64,000 nt of DNA from Streptomyces sp. NRRL F-525 (GTDB taxonomy: Bacteria; Actinomycetota; Actinomycetes; Streptomycetales; Streptomycetaceae). Where the stretch lies: positions 310,001 through 374,000 of the forward strand of contig NZ_JNXE01000003.1 in NCBI RefSeq assembly GCF_000716605.1, read 5' to 3'. A model generated the notes under the pieces. The model was given only the letters and a program-made list of their open reading frames with translations, ran no database searches and was not told where the DNA came from. Shown here piece by piece: positions 40,398 to 49,043 of this stretch. Within the stretch, counting starts at the first letter, position 1; each line of letters opens with the position of its first letter. The translations under genes and the position numbers were made by a program.

Positions 40398-41785
40398 CGG
40401 GCGAGGGGTACGGCCGCCCCGGTCGTACCCCCGACCTGCGCGCGGGCCCGGCCGAGGTGGTGGAAGACCAGGTTCAGCGCCACCGCGGCCACGCAGCCCG
40501 TGGAGATGCCCGAGTCGAGGACGATCCGGACCGTCTGCGGGAACGCGTGGTAGAAGTCCGGCGCCGTGATCGGGATGACGCCGACGGCCAGCGAGACCGC
40601 CACGATCAGGATGTTGTCGTCCCGCTCCAGACCCGCCTTGACCAGGGTCTGGATGCCGCTCGCGGCGACCGAGCCGAACAGGACGACACCCGCTCCGCCC
40701 AGCACCGGGCGCGGTACGACGGCGATGAGCGAGGCGGCCATCGGGCACAGGCCCATCAGCACCAGGAAGCCGCCGCCGGTGGCGACGACGTACCGGCTGC
40801 GGATGCGGGTCATGGCGACCAGGCCGATGTTCTGGGCGAAGGCGCTGCACATGAAGCCGTTGAAGAGCGGGCTGAGGGCGGACCCGAGGGTGTCGGCGCG
40901 CAGGCCGGCGGCGATGGTCCGTTCGTCGGCGGGGCGGTCGACGATCTCGCCCAACGCCAGCATGTCCGCGGTGGATTCGGTCATCGAGACCACCATCACC
41001 ACGCACATCGAGATGATCGCGGCGACCTGGAACTGCGGTGCGCCGAAGTGGAAAGGGCTCGGGAATCCGATGACGTCGGCGTCCGCGACGGGGCTGAAGT
41101 CCGTTGCCCCGAAGGGGATCGCGAGGAGCGTGCCGATCAACAGGCCCAGCAGGACGGCTATTTGCTTGACGAAGCCGCGGGTGAAGCGGCGGAGGACCAG
41201 GACGACGACGAGCGTGGCGGCGGCGAGACCCAGGTACGTCCGCGAACCGTAGTCATGCGCCGAGGGGTCGGGTCCCTGCGCCCAGCCGAAGGCAACGGGC
41301 AGCAAGGACACGCCTATCAGCGTTATCACGGTGCCCGTGACGACCGGCGGGAAGAAGCGCACCGCCTTGCTGAAGAAGGGCGCGGCGAGGAAGCCGAGGA
41401 GGCCGGCGACGATCACCGCGCCGAAGATGACGGGCAGCGCGTCGGACTTGTCCTTGGTGGAGGCGACGATCGCGGTCATCGGGGCGACGCCGGCGAAGGT
41501 GACGCCGTTGACGAAGGGCAGCCGGGCGCCGATCTTCCAGACGCCGAGGGTCTGCAGGAAGGTCGCGAGGCCCGCGGTGAAGAGGCAGGCACCGGTGAGG
41601 AAGGTGAGTTCGGTGCCGGAGAGACCGACGGCCGCGCCGACGATCAGCGGCGGGGCGACGACTCCCGCGTACATGGCGGCCACGTGTTGCAGGCCCGTGG
41701 TGGCCATCTTGAGTGCGGGGAGTTTCTCGTCGACGGGATGGACGACGGGCTCGGCTACGGCTCGGGCCTCGGGTCGGGTGGTCAC
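40382..41785 (-). CDS. NCS2-family purine (urate/xanthine) permease
   Basis: Nucleobase:cation symporter-2 of 467 residues with about 14 membrane segments. The N-terminal helix carries TTGLQHVAAMYAGVVAPP. The purine-binding Glu region is ESTADMLALGEI, and the NAT signature is FAQNIGLVAMTRIRSR. As the last gene of the uricase operon, it most likely imports urate or xanthine. Uracil permeases share the fold, so substrate assignment rests on context. It overlaps the chitosanase gene tail to tail. Confidence 0.9.
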   Translation of the reverse strand: MTTRPEARAVAEPVVHPVDEKLPALKMATTGLQHVAAMYAGVVAPPLIVGAAVGLSGTELTFLTGACLFTAGLATFLQTLGVWKIGARLPFVNGVTFAGVAPMTAIVASTKDKSDALPVIFGAVIVAGLLGFLAAPFFSKAVRFFPPVVTGTVITLIGVSLLPVAFGWAQGPDPSAHDYGSRTYLGLAAATLVVVLVLRRFTRGFVKQIAVLLGLLIGTLLAIPFGATDFSPVADADVIGFPSPFHFGAPQFQVAAIISMCVVMVVSMTESTADMLALGEIVDRPADERTIAAGLRADTLGSALSPLFNGFMCSAFAQNIGLVAMTRIRSRYVVATGGGFLVLMGLCPMAASLIAVVPRPVLGGAGVVLFGSVAASGIQTLVKAGLERDDNILIVAVSLAVGVIPITAPDFYHAFPQTVRIVLDSGISTGCVAAVALNLVFHHLGRARAQVGGTTGAAVPLARQPIS

Positions 41786-42010
41786 GGCGGCTCCTCCGGG
41801 CGGGTAACACGTCGGCTCTGACGTGGGTTTCAGGAGGTGGTGCGCGGTCGTGCGGGACCGGGACGGAACCCAACAAGGGGGCGTAGTAAGGCCGTTCCGG
41901 GGCGCACATGTCCATGCACGCCCCGGTCCCGGCCACCGGACGAGGGCCGTCCCCCTCGACCGGAGATCTTCAACTCGGCGACGCCGTAAGGCGATTCAGG
42001 CCGAGCGTGG

Positions 42011-43390
42011 TCAGCCCTGCGCGGCGATCCGCGCCAGGCGCCGGGCCTCTTCCCGCGTGGAGCGGGCGATCGCGTCCTCGTCGACGTGCAACAGGCGGCT
42101 GTTCTCGACGATCTGACGGCCGTTCACGAACGACGCGGTGACCGGGGCCGCCGCGCCGAAGACCAGCGCGGTCACCGGGTCGGCGATCGAGGCATGGGCG
42201 AGGGTGTCCAGGTTCCACAGCACCAGGTCGGCCAGCTTGCCCGGCTCCAGGGAGCCGATCTCGCTTGCGCGGCCCAGGACTTGGGCGCCGCCGTACGTTC
42301 CGAGGCGCAGCGCCTGGCGGGCGTTGAGGGCCGCTTCGCGGTGGGCGCCGAGGCGGTTGATGAGCAGGGCGTTGCGCAGTTCGGTGTGGAGTTCGCCGGA
42401 CTCGTTCGACGCGGTGCCGTCGACGCCGAGGCCGACCGGGACGCCGGCGGCGAGCATGTCGGGGACGCGCGCGATCCCGGCCGCGAGACGGGCGTTGGAG
42501 GAAGGGCAGTGGGCGACACCGGTCTTCGTACGGGCGAAGGCGGCGATGTCGGAGTCGTTCATGTGGACGCAGTGCGCCATCCACACGTCCTCGCCGAGCC
42601 AGCCGGTGGACTCGAAGTAGTCGGTCGGGCCCATGCCGAACAGCTCCTTGCAGAACTGCTCCTCCTCGACCGTCTCCGAGCCGTGCGTGTGCAGCCGTAC
42701 CCCGAGCCGGCGCGCCAACTCGGCGCCCTGCTTGAGGAGTTCGGTCGAGACGGAGAACGGCGAGCAGGGGGCCACGGCCACCTGGGTCATCGCGTCGAAG
42801 GAGGCGTCGTGGTGCTCCCGTACCGTCGCCTCGGTCGCGGCGAGGGCACCCTCCAGGGTCTCGACGGCGAAGTCCGGGGGCAGCCCGCCGTCCTTCTCGC
42901 TGCGGTCCATGGAACCTCGGGCCAGCGTGAAGCGGACGCCCATCTCGCGGGCCGCGCCGATGATCGCGCCGGAGAGGTCGCCGGAGCCCTTCGGGAAGAC
43001 GTAATGGTGGTCCATCGCGGTGGTCACCCCGCCGCGGGCCATCATCGCGAGGGAACCCTGCGCGGCGGCGCGGACCATCGGCTCGTCGATGCGCGCCCAG
43101 GTCGGGTACAGCGCGACGAGCCAGTTGAAGAGGTTGTGGTCGGTGGCCAGACCCCGGGTGATCCACTGGTAGAAGTGGTGGTGGGTGTTGACCAGGCCGG
43201 GGGTCACCAGGTGCCCCGACGCGTCGATACGGCGTACGACGTTCTCCAGGCCCTCGGGGGCGCGGCCCGCGCCGAGGGACTCGATGCGGTTGCCGGCGAC
43301 GACGACGTGCCCGTGTCCGTACTCGGTGTCGTGGGCGTCCACCGTCGCGATCGAACAGTTCTCGATGACGATGCGCTGAACTGCTGCCAT
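42011..43390 (-). CDS. 8-oxoguanine deaminase (amidohydrolase)
   Basis: A 459-residue amidohydrolase. Metal motifs are NTHHHFYQW, HTHGSETVEEE, HCVHMNDSDI and LGVDGTASNES. The deaminase fold and its place in a uricase operon fit EC 3.5.4.32, turning 8-oxoguanine into urate. Related enzymes deaminate guanine or s-triazines, so the assignment relies partly on context. The ATG at 43390 has an AGGAC ribosome site. It is separated from uricase by 134 bp and from the permease gene by 225 bp, where a hairpin with GGGGCG/CGCCCC arms (about 41906-41931) lies. Confidence 0.87.
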   Translation of the reverse strand: MAAVQRIVIENCSIATVDAHDTEYGHGHVVVAGNRIESLGAGRAPEGLENVVRRIDASGHLVTPGLVNTHHHFYQWITRGLATDHNLFNWLVALYPTWARIDEPMVRAAAQGSLAMMARGGVTTAMDHHYVFPKGSGDLSGAIIGAAREMGVRFTLARGSMDRSEKDGGLPPDFAVETLEGALAATEATVREHHDASFDAMTQVAVAPCSPFSVSTELLKQGAELARRLGVRLHTHGSETVEEEQFCKELFGMGPTDYFESTGWLGEDVWMAHCVHMNDSDIAAFARTKTGVAHCPSSNARLAAGIARVPDMLAAGVPVGLGVDGTASNESGELHTELRNALLINRLGAHREAALNARQALRLGTYGGAQVLGRASEIGSLEPGKLADLVLWNLDTLAHASIADPVTALVFGAAAPVTASFVNGRQIVENSRLLHVDEDAIARSTREEARRLARIAAQG

Positions 43391-43524
43391 GGTTCGTCCT
43401 ATTCGCTGTATGGAATGGGCACGGCAGGACCCGGGGATTTGAGTACCGCGGCCCGCACGGGACGGGCGGGCCACGGGTGCCGCAGGTGGACCGGCCCAAC
43501 GGGCGCCGGTCCAGAGGGAGTTGC

Positions 43525-44448
43525 TCAGAGGTTGGTGAGATCCACCGGTATCTTCGGCTCACAGCCGTCCCGCAGGATCGTCGCCTCGATCAGGCCGTAG
43601 GGACGGTCCGCGGCGAAGTACACCTCGTTGTCGTTCTTCAGCCCGAACGGCTCCAAGTCCACAAGGAAATGGTGCTTGTTGGGGAGGGAGAAGCGCACCT
43701 CGTCTATCTCGCTGCGGTTGTTGATGATCCGCGAACCCATTTGGTACAGGGTCTGCTGGAGCGACAGCGAGTACGTCTCCGCGAAGGCCTGGAGCATGTG
43801 CTTCTTCACCTGCTCGTACGACTTCTCCCAACTGGGCATCTTCTGCTCGTCGGCGGACCAGTTGAAGCGCCAGCGGGCGGAGACCTGGGTGGCCAGGATG
43901 CGGTCGTAGGCCTCGGGGAGGGTCGTGTACTTGTCCTTGACGTAGCCCCAGAACTCGGAGTTGGTCGAGTTCATCACGACGAGGTCCTTGAGCCCGGATA
44001 TGACCTCCCAGTTCTCCCCGTCGTAGGTGATCTGGGTGACCCGGGTCTCCTGGCCCTTGCGGACGAAGGAGTGCTTGACCTCGTCGGCGCCGATGAACTG
44101 GGAGTTGGCGTCGGAGGTGTCGATCCGCTCCCAGGAGTACTCCTCGATGCGGATGCGCGCGGTCTTGATCGGCTCCTGGCTGGTCACGAAGTGCCGGGCG
44201 AGGTGGATGCCGAACTGCTCGGCGGACTCGATGCCGTGCTCCTTGGCGAACGCGTACACCGTGTTCTTGGTGGTGTCCGTCGGCAGCACGTTGGCGTTCG
44301 AGCCGGAGTAGTGGACCTCGTCCATGTCGCCGCTCAGCGACACGGAGACGTTGAGGTCCTTGATGTGGTGGGTGGCGCCGTCCCGCGTGATCTTGACGAC
44401 TCGGTTCTCGGCCTTGCCGTACTGGTTCTGGCCCAGGATCGTAGGCAT
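43525..44448 (-). CDS. Urate oxidase (uricase)
   Basis: Cofactor-free oxidase of 307 residues that converts urate to 5-hydroxyisourate and H2O2. It consists of two T-fold repeats. The catalytic Lys and Thr lie in the first half (GKAENRVVKI, PTDTTKNTVYAFAKEHGI, shown in part). LVVMNSTNSEFWGYVKDKYTTLPEAYDRI, described in part, and NKHHFLVDLEPFGLKNDNEVY complete the signatures. It is third in the uraD-uraH-uricase run, 7 nt after the uraH stop. The peroxide it makes explains a shared operator with catalase. Confidence 0.97.
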   Translation of the reverse strand: MPTILGQNQYGKAENRVVKITRDGATHHIKDLNVSVSLSGDMDEVHYSGSNANVLPTDTTKNTVYAFAKEHGIESAEQFGIHLARHFVTSQEPIKTARIRIEEYSWERIDTSDANSQFIGADEVKHSFVRKGQETRVTQITYDGENWEVISGLKDLVVMNSTNSEFWGYVKDKYTTLPEAYDRILATQVSARWRFNWSADEQKMPSWEKSYEQVKKHMLQAFAETYSLSLQQTLYQMGSRIINNRSEIDEVRFSLPNKHHFLVDLEPFGLKNDNEVYFAADRPYGLIEATILRDGCEPKIPVDLTNL

Positions 44449-44455
44449 GTGTCTG

Positions 44456-44854
44456 CTAGCTCCCTCGGTATACGGAGTAGCCGAACGGGTTGAGCAGCAG
44501 CGGTACGTGGTAGTGCTCGCCAGGCTTCACGGCGAAGGTGATCGCCACTTCCGGGAAGAACACTCCGGTCGTATCGCTGTCCCGATTCGCGGGGGCGTCC
44601 TGCTGCGCATCGGCTTGCTTCTTTTCGAAATACGGCTCCACGGCGAAGTCGAGCCGTACGTGTGTGGTGCCCTCCGGCAGCGCGGGCAGGTCCTTGCACC
44701 GGCCGTCCGCGTCGGTGGCCGAACCTCCGAGCGGCTGCCACTCCCCCAACGGGCCGCTGCGCGCGGCGAGTTGGACGGCGACGCCCTCGGCGGGGCGGCC
44801 GGCGCTGGTGTCCAGGATGTGCGTGGACACCGAGGCGGTGGTGCTGGTGCTCAT
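44456..44854 (-). CDS. uraH: 5-hydroxyisourate hydrolase (transthyretin-like)
   Basis: Hydrolyses 5-hydroxyisourate to OHCU. The 132-residue protein shows the family hallmarks: THILDTSAGRPAEGVAV near the N-terminus (catalytic His), the central ARG-type strand, and PGEHYHVPLLLNPFGYSVYRGS with the C-terminal YRGS. An insertion rich in Gln/Asp (KKQADAQQDAPANRD) lies before the last strands. Its ATG overlaps the uraD stop by 4 nt. Confidence 0.96.
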   Translation of the reverse strand: MSTSTTASVSTHILDTSAGRPAEGVAVQLAARSGPLGEWQPLGGSATDADGRCKDLPALPEGTTHVRLDFAVEPYFEKKQADAQQDAPANRDSDTTGVFFPEVAITFAVKPGEHYHVPLLLNPFGYSVYRGS

Positions 44855-45369
44855 GCGCGGGCTTCCTCTTCGACGATGCGGGCGAGCCGGATGCGGTTGA
44901 TCTTGCCCAACTCGGTGCGGACGATCTCGCGTTCGCGCTCCGGCGCGTTGCCGATCCGTTCCTTGACCGCGTCGCGCATCTGCTCGCCGGTGCGGCCGGT
45001 GGCGCAGATCAGGAAGACATGGCCGAACCTCTCCTGGTACGCCAGGTTCAGTTCGAGCATCTCCGCCCTGAGGTCCTCGGAGGCGCCCGCCATGCCGCGC
45101 TGTTCGCGGGCGGAGGTGGGGTCGCCGGGCTTGGGCCGGCCGATCGGCGGGTGACCGGCCATCGCCTCGGCCAGGTCGTCGGCGGTCAGCTCCGCCATCG
45201 CGGAGTCGCTCGCGGCGTACAGGTCCTCGGGACCGGCGTACGGACGGGCGGCCAGCAGCCGCCGCGCCCACGCCGTGGAGGCACACGCCTCGATGAGCGC
45301 GGCGAACGCCGCGTGCTCCTCCAGAACGTTGAACCGGACGAGCCCCGGCGGCAGGGAAGTCGAAGTCAC
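44851..45369 (-). CDS. uraD: OHCU decarboxylase
   Basis: Decarboxylates 2-oxo-4-hydroxy-4-carboxy-5-ureidoimidazoline to S-allantoin. The 172-residue all-helical protein has FNVLEEHAAFAALIEACAST, a catalytic His region at GHPPIG, and the substrate-binding EMLELNLAYQERFGHVFLICATGRT, shown in part. The GTG at 45369 has GGAGG five bases upstream. It is the first structural gene of the uricase operon, and a 17-bp palindrome lies 64 bp before it. Confidence 0.95.
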   Translation of the reverse strand: MTSTSLPPGLVRFNVLEEHAAFAALIEACASTAWARRLLAARPYAGPEDLYAASDSAMAELTADDLAEAMAGHPPIGRPKPGDPTSAREQRGMAGASEDLRAEMLELNLAYQERFGHVFLICATGRTGEQMRDAVKERIGNAPEREREIVRTELGKINRIRLARIVEEEARA

Positions 45370-45432
45370 GGGGGCCTCCGTGGCCTTGTGCTGAACGGGC
45401 TGCCCAGTAGCTAACGCCCCGCGGAACACCAC

Positions 45433-45449
45433 GTCAACACTTTGTTGAA
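45433..45449. promoter_or_regulatory. Palindrome GTCAAC-N5-GTTGAA before uraD
   Basis: GTCAACACTTTGTTGAA contains CAACACTTTGTTGAA, the exact reverse complement of the element at the catalase start (52198-52212). It is probably an operator coordinating uricase and catalase. Confidence 0.65.
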
Positions 45450-45492
45450 AATTCCGGGTAACAAAGCTCCCGGAGCCCCTCGAAGACCCTTT

Positions 45493-45861
45493 TCAGGCGT
45501 CTTTCTCCCGGTTCAGGTAGTTGTACACGGTGAACCGGCTGACCCCGAGGGCGCTCGCCACGGTCTCGACCCCGTGCCGTACCGAGAAGGCGCCGCGCGC
45601 CTCCAGGATCCGTACGACCTCCTGTTTGGCCTTGCGGTCGAGGTCCGCGAGGGGCTTGCCCTTCTTGCGTTCCATGGCGGCCAGGATGTGGTCGAGCGAG
45701 TCCGCGAGCTGCGGCAGGCGTACGGCGACCACGTCGGCGCCCTCCCAGGCGAGCACGACGTCGTCGGGGCCGGCCTCGTCGGGCGGGAGCATCTCGCCGC
45801 CCATCGCGTCGACCAGCGGTTTCACGGCCGTGATGAACGGCTCGTCCCCGATACCGGTCAC
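45493..45861 (-). CDS. Small HTH regulator upstream of the uricase operon
   Basis: A 122-residue protein. The C-terminal ~70 residues are a helix-turn-helix of the YheO/DauR kind: MERKKGKPLADLDRKAKQEVV, in part, then FSVRHGVETVASALGVSRFTVYNYL. The N-terminal ~50 residues (FITAVKPLVDAMGGEMLPPDEAG, VVLAWEGADVVAVRLP) are too short for a full PAS_6 domain. Position suggests control of the adjacent uraD operon and possibly catalase through the CAACA-N3-TGTTG palindrome. The GTG start overlaps the stop of the thiamine-binding-like gene. Confidence 0.8.
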   Translation of the reverse strand: MTGIGDEPFITAVKPLVDAMGGEMLPPDEAGPDDVVLAWEGADVVAVRLPQLADSLDHILAAMERKKGKPLADLDRKAKQEVVRILEARGAFSVRHGVETVASALGVSRFTVYNYLNREKDA

Positions 45862-46109
45862 CGGTCGCCCTCGCCGATCACGTTGAGCTGGAGCGAGACG
45901 CGGGTGGCGCCGGCCTCCAGGGTCCGGCGCAGCAGCGCGTCGACGGCGGTGAGCACCGCGTCGGTACCGCCCTCGGCCGTGTTGCCGAACGGCCCGACGT
46001 CCACGGCGTCCAGCTCCGCGGCCTCGATGACCTCCCGGGCCACCAGCGCGTGCGCGGGTGCCTCGTCGAGATCGAAGGGTTCTGTCGTGAACTCCACTCG
46101 CAATCGCAC
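45858..46109 (-). CDS. MTH1187/YkoF-type thiamine-binding-like protein
   Basis: An 83-residue ferredoxin-fold protein. RLRVEFTTEPFDLDEAPAHA, VDVGPFGNTAEGG and VLTAVDALLRRTLEAGATRVSLQL match the DUF77/MTH1187 family annotated as thiamine-binding. Here it is coupled (4-nt overlap) to the small HTH regulator, so it may sense a small heterocycle for it; that is inference. The GTG at 46109 is preferred to longer starts lacking ribosome sites. Confidence 0.7.
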   Translation of the reverse strand: MRLRVEFTTEPFDLDEAPAHALVAREVIEAAELDAVDVGPFGNTAEGGTDAVLTAVDALLRRTLEAGATRVSLQLNVIGEGDR

Positions 46110-46446
46110 TGTGCCCCCAAGGCATCGCTCTGACCTGCGTGTTCCCTCAGCCCTCCGCTCGAGAGGGCACATCGGGGGCACATCGTGCCGTCACCTCATG
46201 GAGCGTCCGATCCAGCGCCGCCCTTGTCCGCTTCGCCGGTGCTGATGCGTCCCGGTCACTCCGGGACGACCTTAACGGACTGGCCCGCTGGGGTCGGTGC
46301 CCTTGGGGGCCATAAAGAGTGGCTTCCGTGACCGCACGGCATCAGGGGCTCGCGGTGCGTACGACTGCCGGCGAGGTCGCCCTCGGCGATCGCGTCAGCG
46401 TCCGCGCGCTTCATCTCCGTGGTGATAGACCCCCGAAGCAACGGGC
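46110..46446. other. 337-bp stretch without a recognised gene
   Basis: It contains a hairpin CGTCCCGG-TCACT-CCGGGACG (46248-46268) that could end the MATE transcript, plus the promoter region of the thiamine-binding-like gene. A 52-codon leftward frame ending at 46256 exists but shows no recognisable protein features. Confidence 0.5.
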
Positions 46447-47814
46447 TCAGGCGGTCGCCGGCACCGGATGCGTCGCCCGCAGCGAGCCGCTGCGGGCATG
46501 GAAGAAGTAGGCCTGACCGACCACCAGCAGCAGGTTGGCGCCGGCCAGGGAGAGCCACAGGGCGTGCAGGCCGCCCGCGGCGCCCACGGGGACGGCGGCC
46601 AGAGCGAGCAGGCCGTAGCAGACGGCGAAGGCGACCAGGCTGGGCAGCGTGCGCCTGATGCCGATCAGGCCGAAGCCGAAGACCGCCTGGACCGCGTCCG
46701 CGACCACCGCGAGGAGGAGCAGGGGCAGCAGGTCCAGCACCTGGTCGTGCAGGCCGGAGTCCTTGGTGAACACGGAGATGACCGGCCCGCGTGCCAGGAC
46801 CAGCACTGCGGCCAGGGCGGACACCGTGCACACGGCGACTCCCACCCCGGCCAGCGCGCTGCGCCGGATCTCCGTGACGTCGCCGCTCCTCACGGGCTCG
46901 GTCATCAGCGGCACGGTCGCCTGGCCGACGGCGACCGCGGCCGTGAACATGAGGTTCACCAACGACAGCGCGATGCTGTGCACGGCCGCGCTGTCGGTGC
47001 CGGCCCGGGCAGCGGAGAACGCGAGCACGCCCAGTACCGCGAACTTGATGAGCACGGTCGCCGCGAGCGGGATGCCCACTCCCGCGAGGCGAAGCACCTC
47101 CGGCAGCCGCGGTCGCCCGAGGCCCAGGGGCCGTCCCGCCAGCACGGTGTTCCGGCGCAACTGGACGTGCGCGAGGGAGGCGTTGATGGTGCTGGAGGTC
47201 AGCATCGCGATGCCGGCCCCGGGCAGGCCGAGTCCGTCGAAGGAGCCGACGCCGCCGACCAGGAGCAGCGAGAGCACCACCGCGGCCGCCGTGCCCGTCA
47301 TGCCCGAGCGCATCACCGCCCTGCCCTCGCCCAGGCCGACGAGCGCCGAGGTGGCAGTGGCACCGATCGACATCATGACGACGGCGCAGGCCAGGAGGTA
47401 GGGGAACACGCCCAGTTGGTCGAGGGTGGTCCCGGGGACCCCACCGACCCGGCCGATGACCGGGACGGCCGCGACCGCGACCGCGCCCAGCAGGCCGACG
47501 GAGATGCCGAGCCACATGCTGTTGCGCAGCACTGGAAGCAGCCCGTCGGCATCGTCTTTCTGCGCCGAGACGAACGGCATCACACCGCGCATCGCACCGG
47601 ACACCGCGGCGGCGGCCGGGCTGAAGACGGCCAGGGTGACGGCGAAGGCCGCGAGCGAACCCGTCGCGTGCCGTCCCAGGACGGCGGTGTCCACCAGCGA
47701 GGCCGCCGACGACGCGATCATGGTGAGGTAGAGCGGAAGGGCGGCACCGGCGATCCGCCGCATTCTCCCCTTGTCCGGAACGCCTTCCGAAGCGGCGGAC
47801 TTCTTCTTGTTCAC
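46447..47814 (-). CDS. MATE-family efflux transporter
   Basis: A 455-residue Na+ or H+ driven multidrug/toxin exporter with 12 hydrophobic segments in two halves. The first half begins GAALPLYLTMIASSAASLVDTAVLG, shown in part, and the second begins LAGVGIPLAATVLIKFAVLGVLAF. This matches the DinF/NorM-like MATE fold. The GTG at 47814 follows GAAAGG. The short Lys-rich N-terminus is unusual for the region but harmless. The substrate is unknown. Confidence 0.88.
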   Translation of the reverse strand: MNKKKSAASEGVPDKGRMRRIAGAALPLYLTMIASSAASLVDTAVLGRHATGSLAAFAVTLAVFSPAAAAVSGAMRGVMPFVSAQKDDADGLLPVLRNSMWLGISVGLLGAVAVAAVPVIGRVGGVPGTTLDQLGVFPYLLACAVVMMSIGATATSALVGLGEGRAVMRSGMTGTAAAVVLSLLLVGGVGSFDGLGLPGAGIAMLTSSTINASLAHVQLRRNTVLAGRPLGLGRPRLPEVLRLAGVGIPLAATVLIKFAVLGVLAFSAARAGTDSAAVHSIALSLVNLMFTAAVAVGQATVPLMTEPVRSGDVTEIRRSALAGVGVAVCTVSALAAVLVLARGPVISVFTKDSGLHDQVLDLLPLLLLAVVADAVQAVFGFGLIGIRRTLPSLVAFAVCYGLLALAAVPVGAAGGLHALWLSLAGANLLLVVGQAYFFHARSGSLRATHPVPATA

Positions 47815-48038
47815 AGCTCAGCACCTTTCTTGTCCCGCGCCGGCCTTCGAGCAGCGCGGTGTCTGCGAGTTGGTCCCAGGACTGACCGAGCAGGTGGGTG
47901 AGGACACCGCAGGAAAACCGATGGGCGACCGCCGCGGAGCGCCCTGGCCGGAACCTGGCGGAATGGATCGTCGCCTGCCTCGACCGGGCCGCCGGCCAGG
48001 CGGACACCCACGACCACTGAACCTCCGGCCGGCTCGCC
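47815..48038. other. Intergenic region with a possible gene remnant
   Basis: In the rightward frame ending at about 48017, a stretch reading NLAEWIVACLDRAAGQADTHD looks like the C-terminal helix of a regulator with no body. It may be a decayed gene that once accompanied the MATE or DMT pump. Nothing else was recognised. Confidence 0.25.
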
Positions 48039-48983
48039 TCAGCCACGCGGCGGGACGGCCGTACCGCGCACGGACGGGACACCCGAGACGTCCTCGGCCG
48101 ACCGGTCGCCCTCGGCCGCGAGGGACTTCGGTCTCCTGTTGAGAAGCGCGACGCCCGCGAGCGCGGCAAGGCCACCGAGGAGTTCCACGAGCCGCGGCTT
48201 CTCACCGAGCCACACATACGCCACGACAAGCGCTGTCACGGGCACCAGGTACAGCGCCGCGGTCGCCGCGGTGACGGTGAGCCGGGCGACGGCATAGCCC
48301 CAGACCACGAATCCGGCGGCCGACGGCAGGATCCCGAGGTAGAGCGCGGCCAGGGTGGCGTCGGCCGGGGCAGCCAGTACGGCACGGGCGGTGACCGGGG
48401 CGAACGGAAGCAGCAGAGTGGTTCCGGCCACCATGGCGTACGTGGCGACCTCGAAACCGCTGTAGCGGCGCAGCAGGGGTTTGACGGCGAAGTGATACAG
48501 CGCCTGGGCGACCGCCGCCGCGAGGACGGTCCAGGCCGCCAGGGTGTAGCCGGTCTCGCCGCCCGCCATGGCGATGACGACCGTCCCGGAGAGAGCGAAC
48601 AGCGAGCCGACGACCTTGGCCGGTCCGAGCCGCTCGCCGAGAAAGACCGCGGCCGGCAAGGCGCTGATCGCCGGGACGGTGGCCATGATCAGGGCGGCGG
48701 TGCCGGCCGGCACATGCGTCTCACCCCAGTTCAGCAGCAGCTGGTACGCGCTCATCCCGGTGGCGCCGACGGCCAGGACACGCGGAAGATCACGGCGCGC
48801 CGGCAGACGCACCTTCACCCACGGGAGCACCGCCACAAGAACGGCCGTGGCGACCGCGAGCCGGAACAGCGACAGCTCGGTCGGCCCGTAGCCCCCGAGC
48901 GCCACCCGGATCGCAGGGAACGCCGAGGCCCACAGGACGACGGTGACGGCGAGAGCGAGCACGGTCTTGTCGAGTTTCACCAC
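48039..48983 (-). CDS. EamA/DMT-family transporter
   Basis: A 314-residue membrane protein with ten hydrophobic segments and two EamA repeats. The first repeat starts VVLWASAFPAIRVALGGYGP. QLLLNWGETHVPAGTAALIMATVPAISAL, described in part, is a typical mid-protein signature. SAAGFVVWGYAVARL belongs to the second repeat. It is probably an exporter of amino acids or drugs. It is divergent from a LysR regulator with 60 bp between starts, the usual arrangement for a regulator-exporter pair. The polar C-terminal tail (~30 residues) is not conserved. Confidence 0.87.
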   Translation of the reverse strand: MVKLDKTVLALAVTVVLWASAFPAIRVALGGYGPTELSLFRLAVATAVLVAVLPWVKVRLPARRDLPRVLAVGATGMSAYQLLLNWGETHVPAGTAALIMATVPAISALPAAVFLGERLGPAKVVGSLFALSGTVVIAMAGGETGYTLAAWTVLAAAVAQALYHFAVKPLLRRYSGFEVATYAMVAGTTLLLPFAPVTARAVLAAPADATLAALYLGILPSAAGFVVWGYAVARLTVTAATAALYLVPVTALVVAYVWLGEKPRLVELLGGLAALAGVALLNRRPKSLAAEGDRSAEDVSGVPSVRGTAVPPRG

Positions 48984-49043
48984 GCCGACTCTGCCCCCTA
49001 CAATCCATTAGGTCCAGTTACCTTTTCTTCCATGAATCAGTAG

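Noticed and set aside
43376..43524. TTCCR-N5-YRGAA operator before the 8-oxoguanine deaminase gene
   Set aside because: The best match near ATTCGCTGTATGGAAT has a spacer one base short and no partner site at 21 bp.
45452..45466. IclR-type operator before uraD (TTCCGGGTAACAAAG)
   Set aside because: The right half fails the GGAA or AGAA pattern and no tandem partner exists.
46256..48229. 657-codon leftward frame across the MATE gene
   Set aside because: Composition is typical of a shadow frame, and the MATE protein is unmistakable in another frame. Its short 3' end alone (52 codons) shows no family features.
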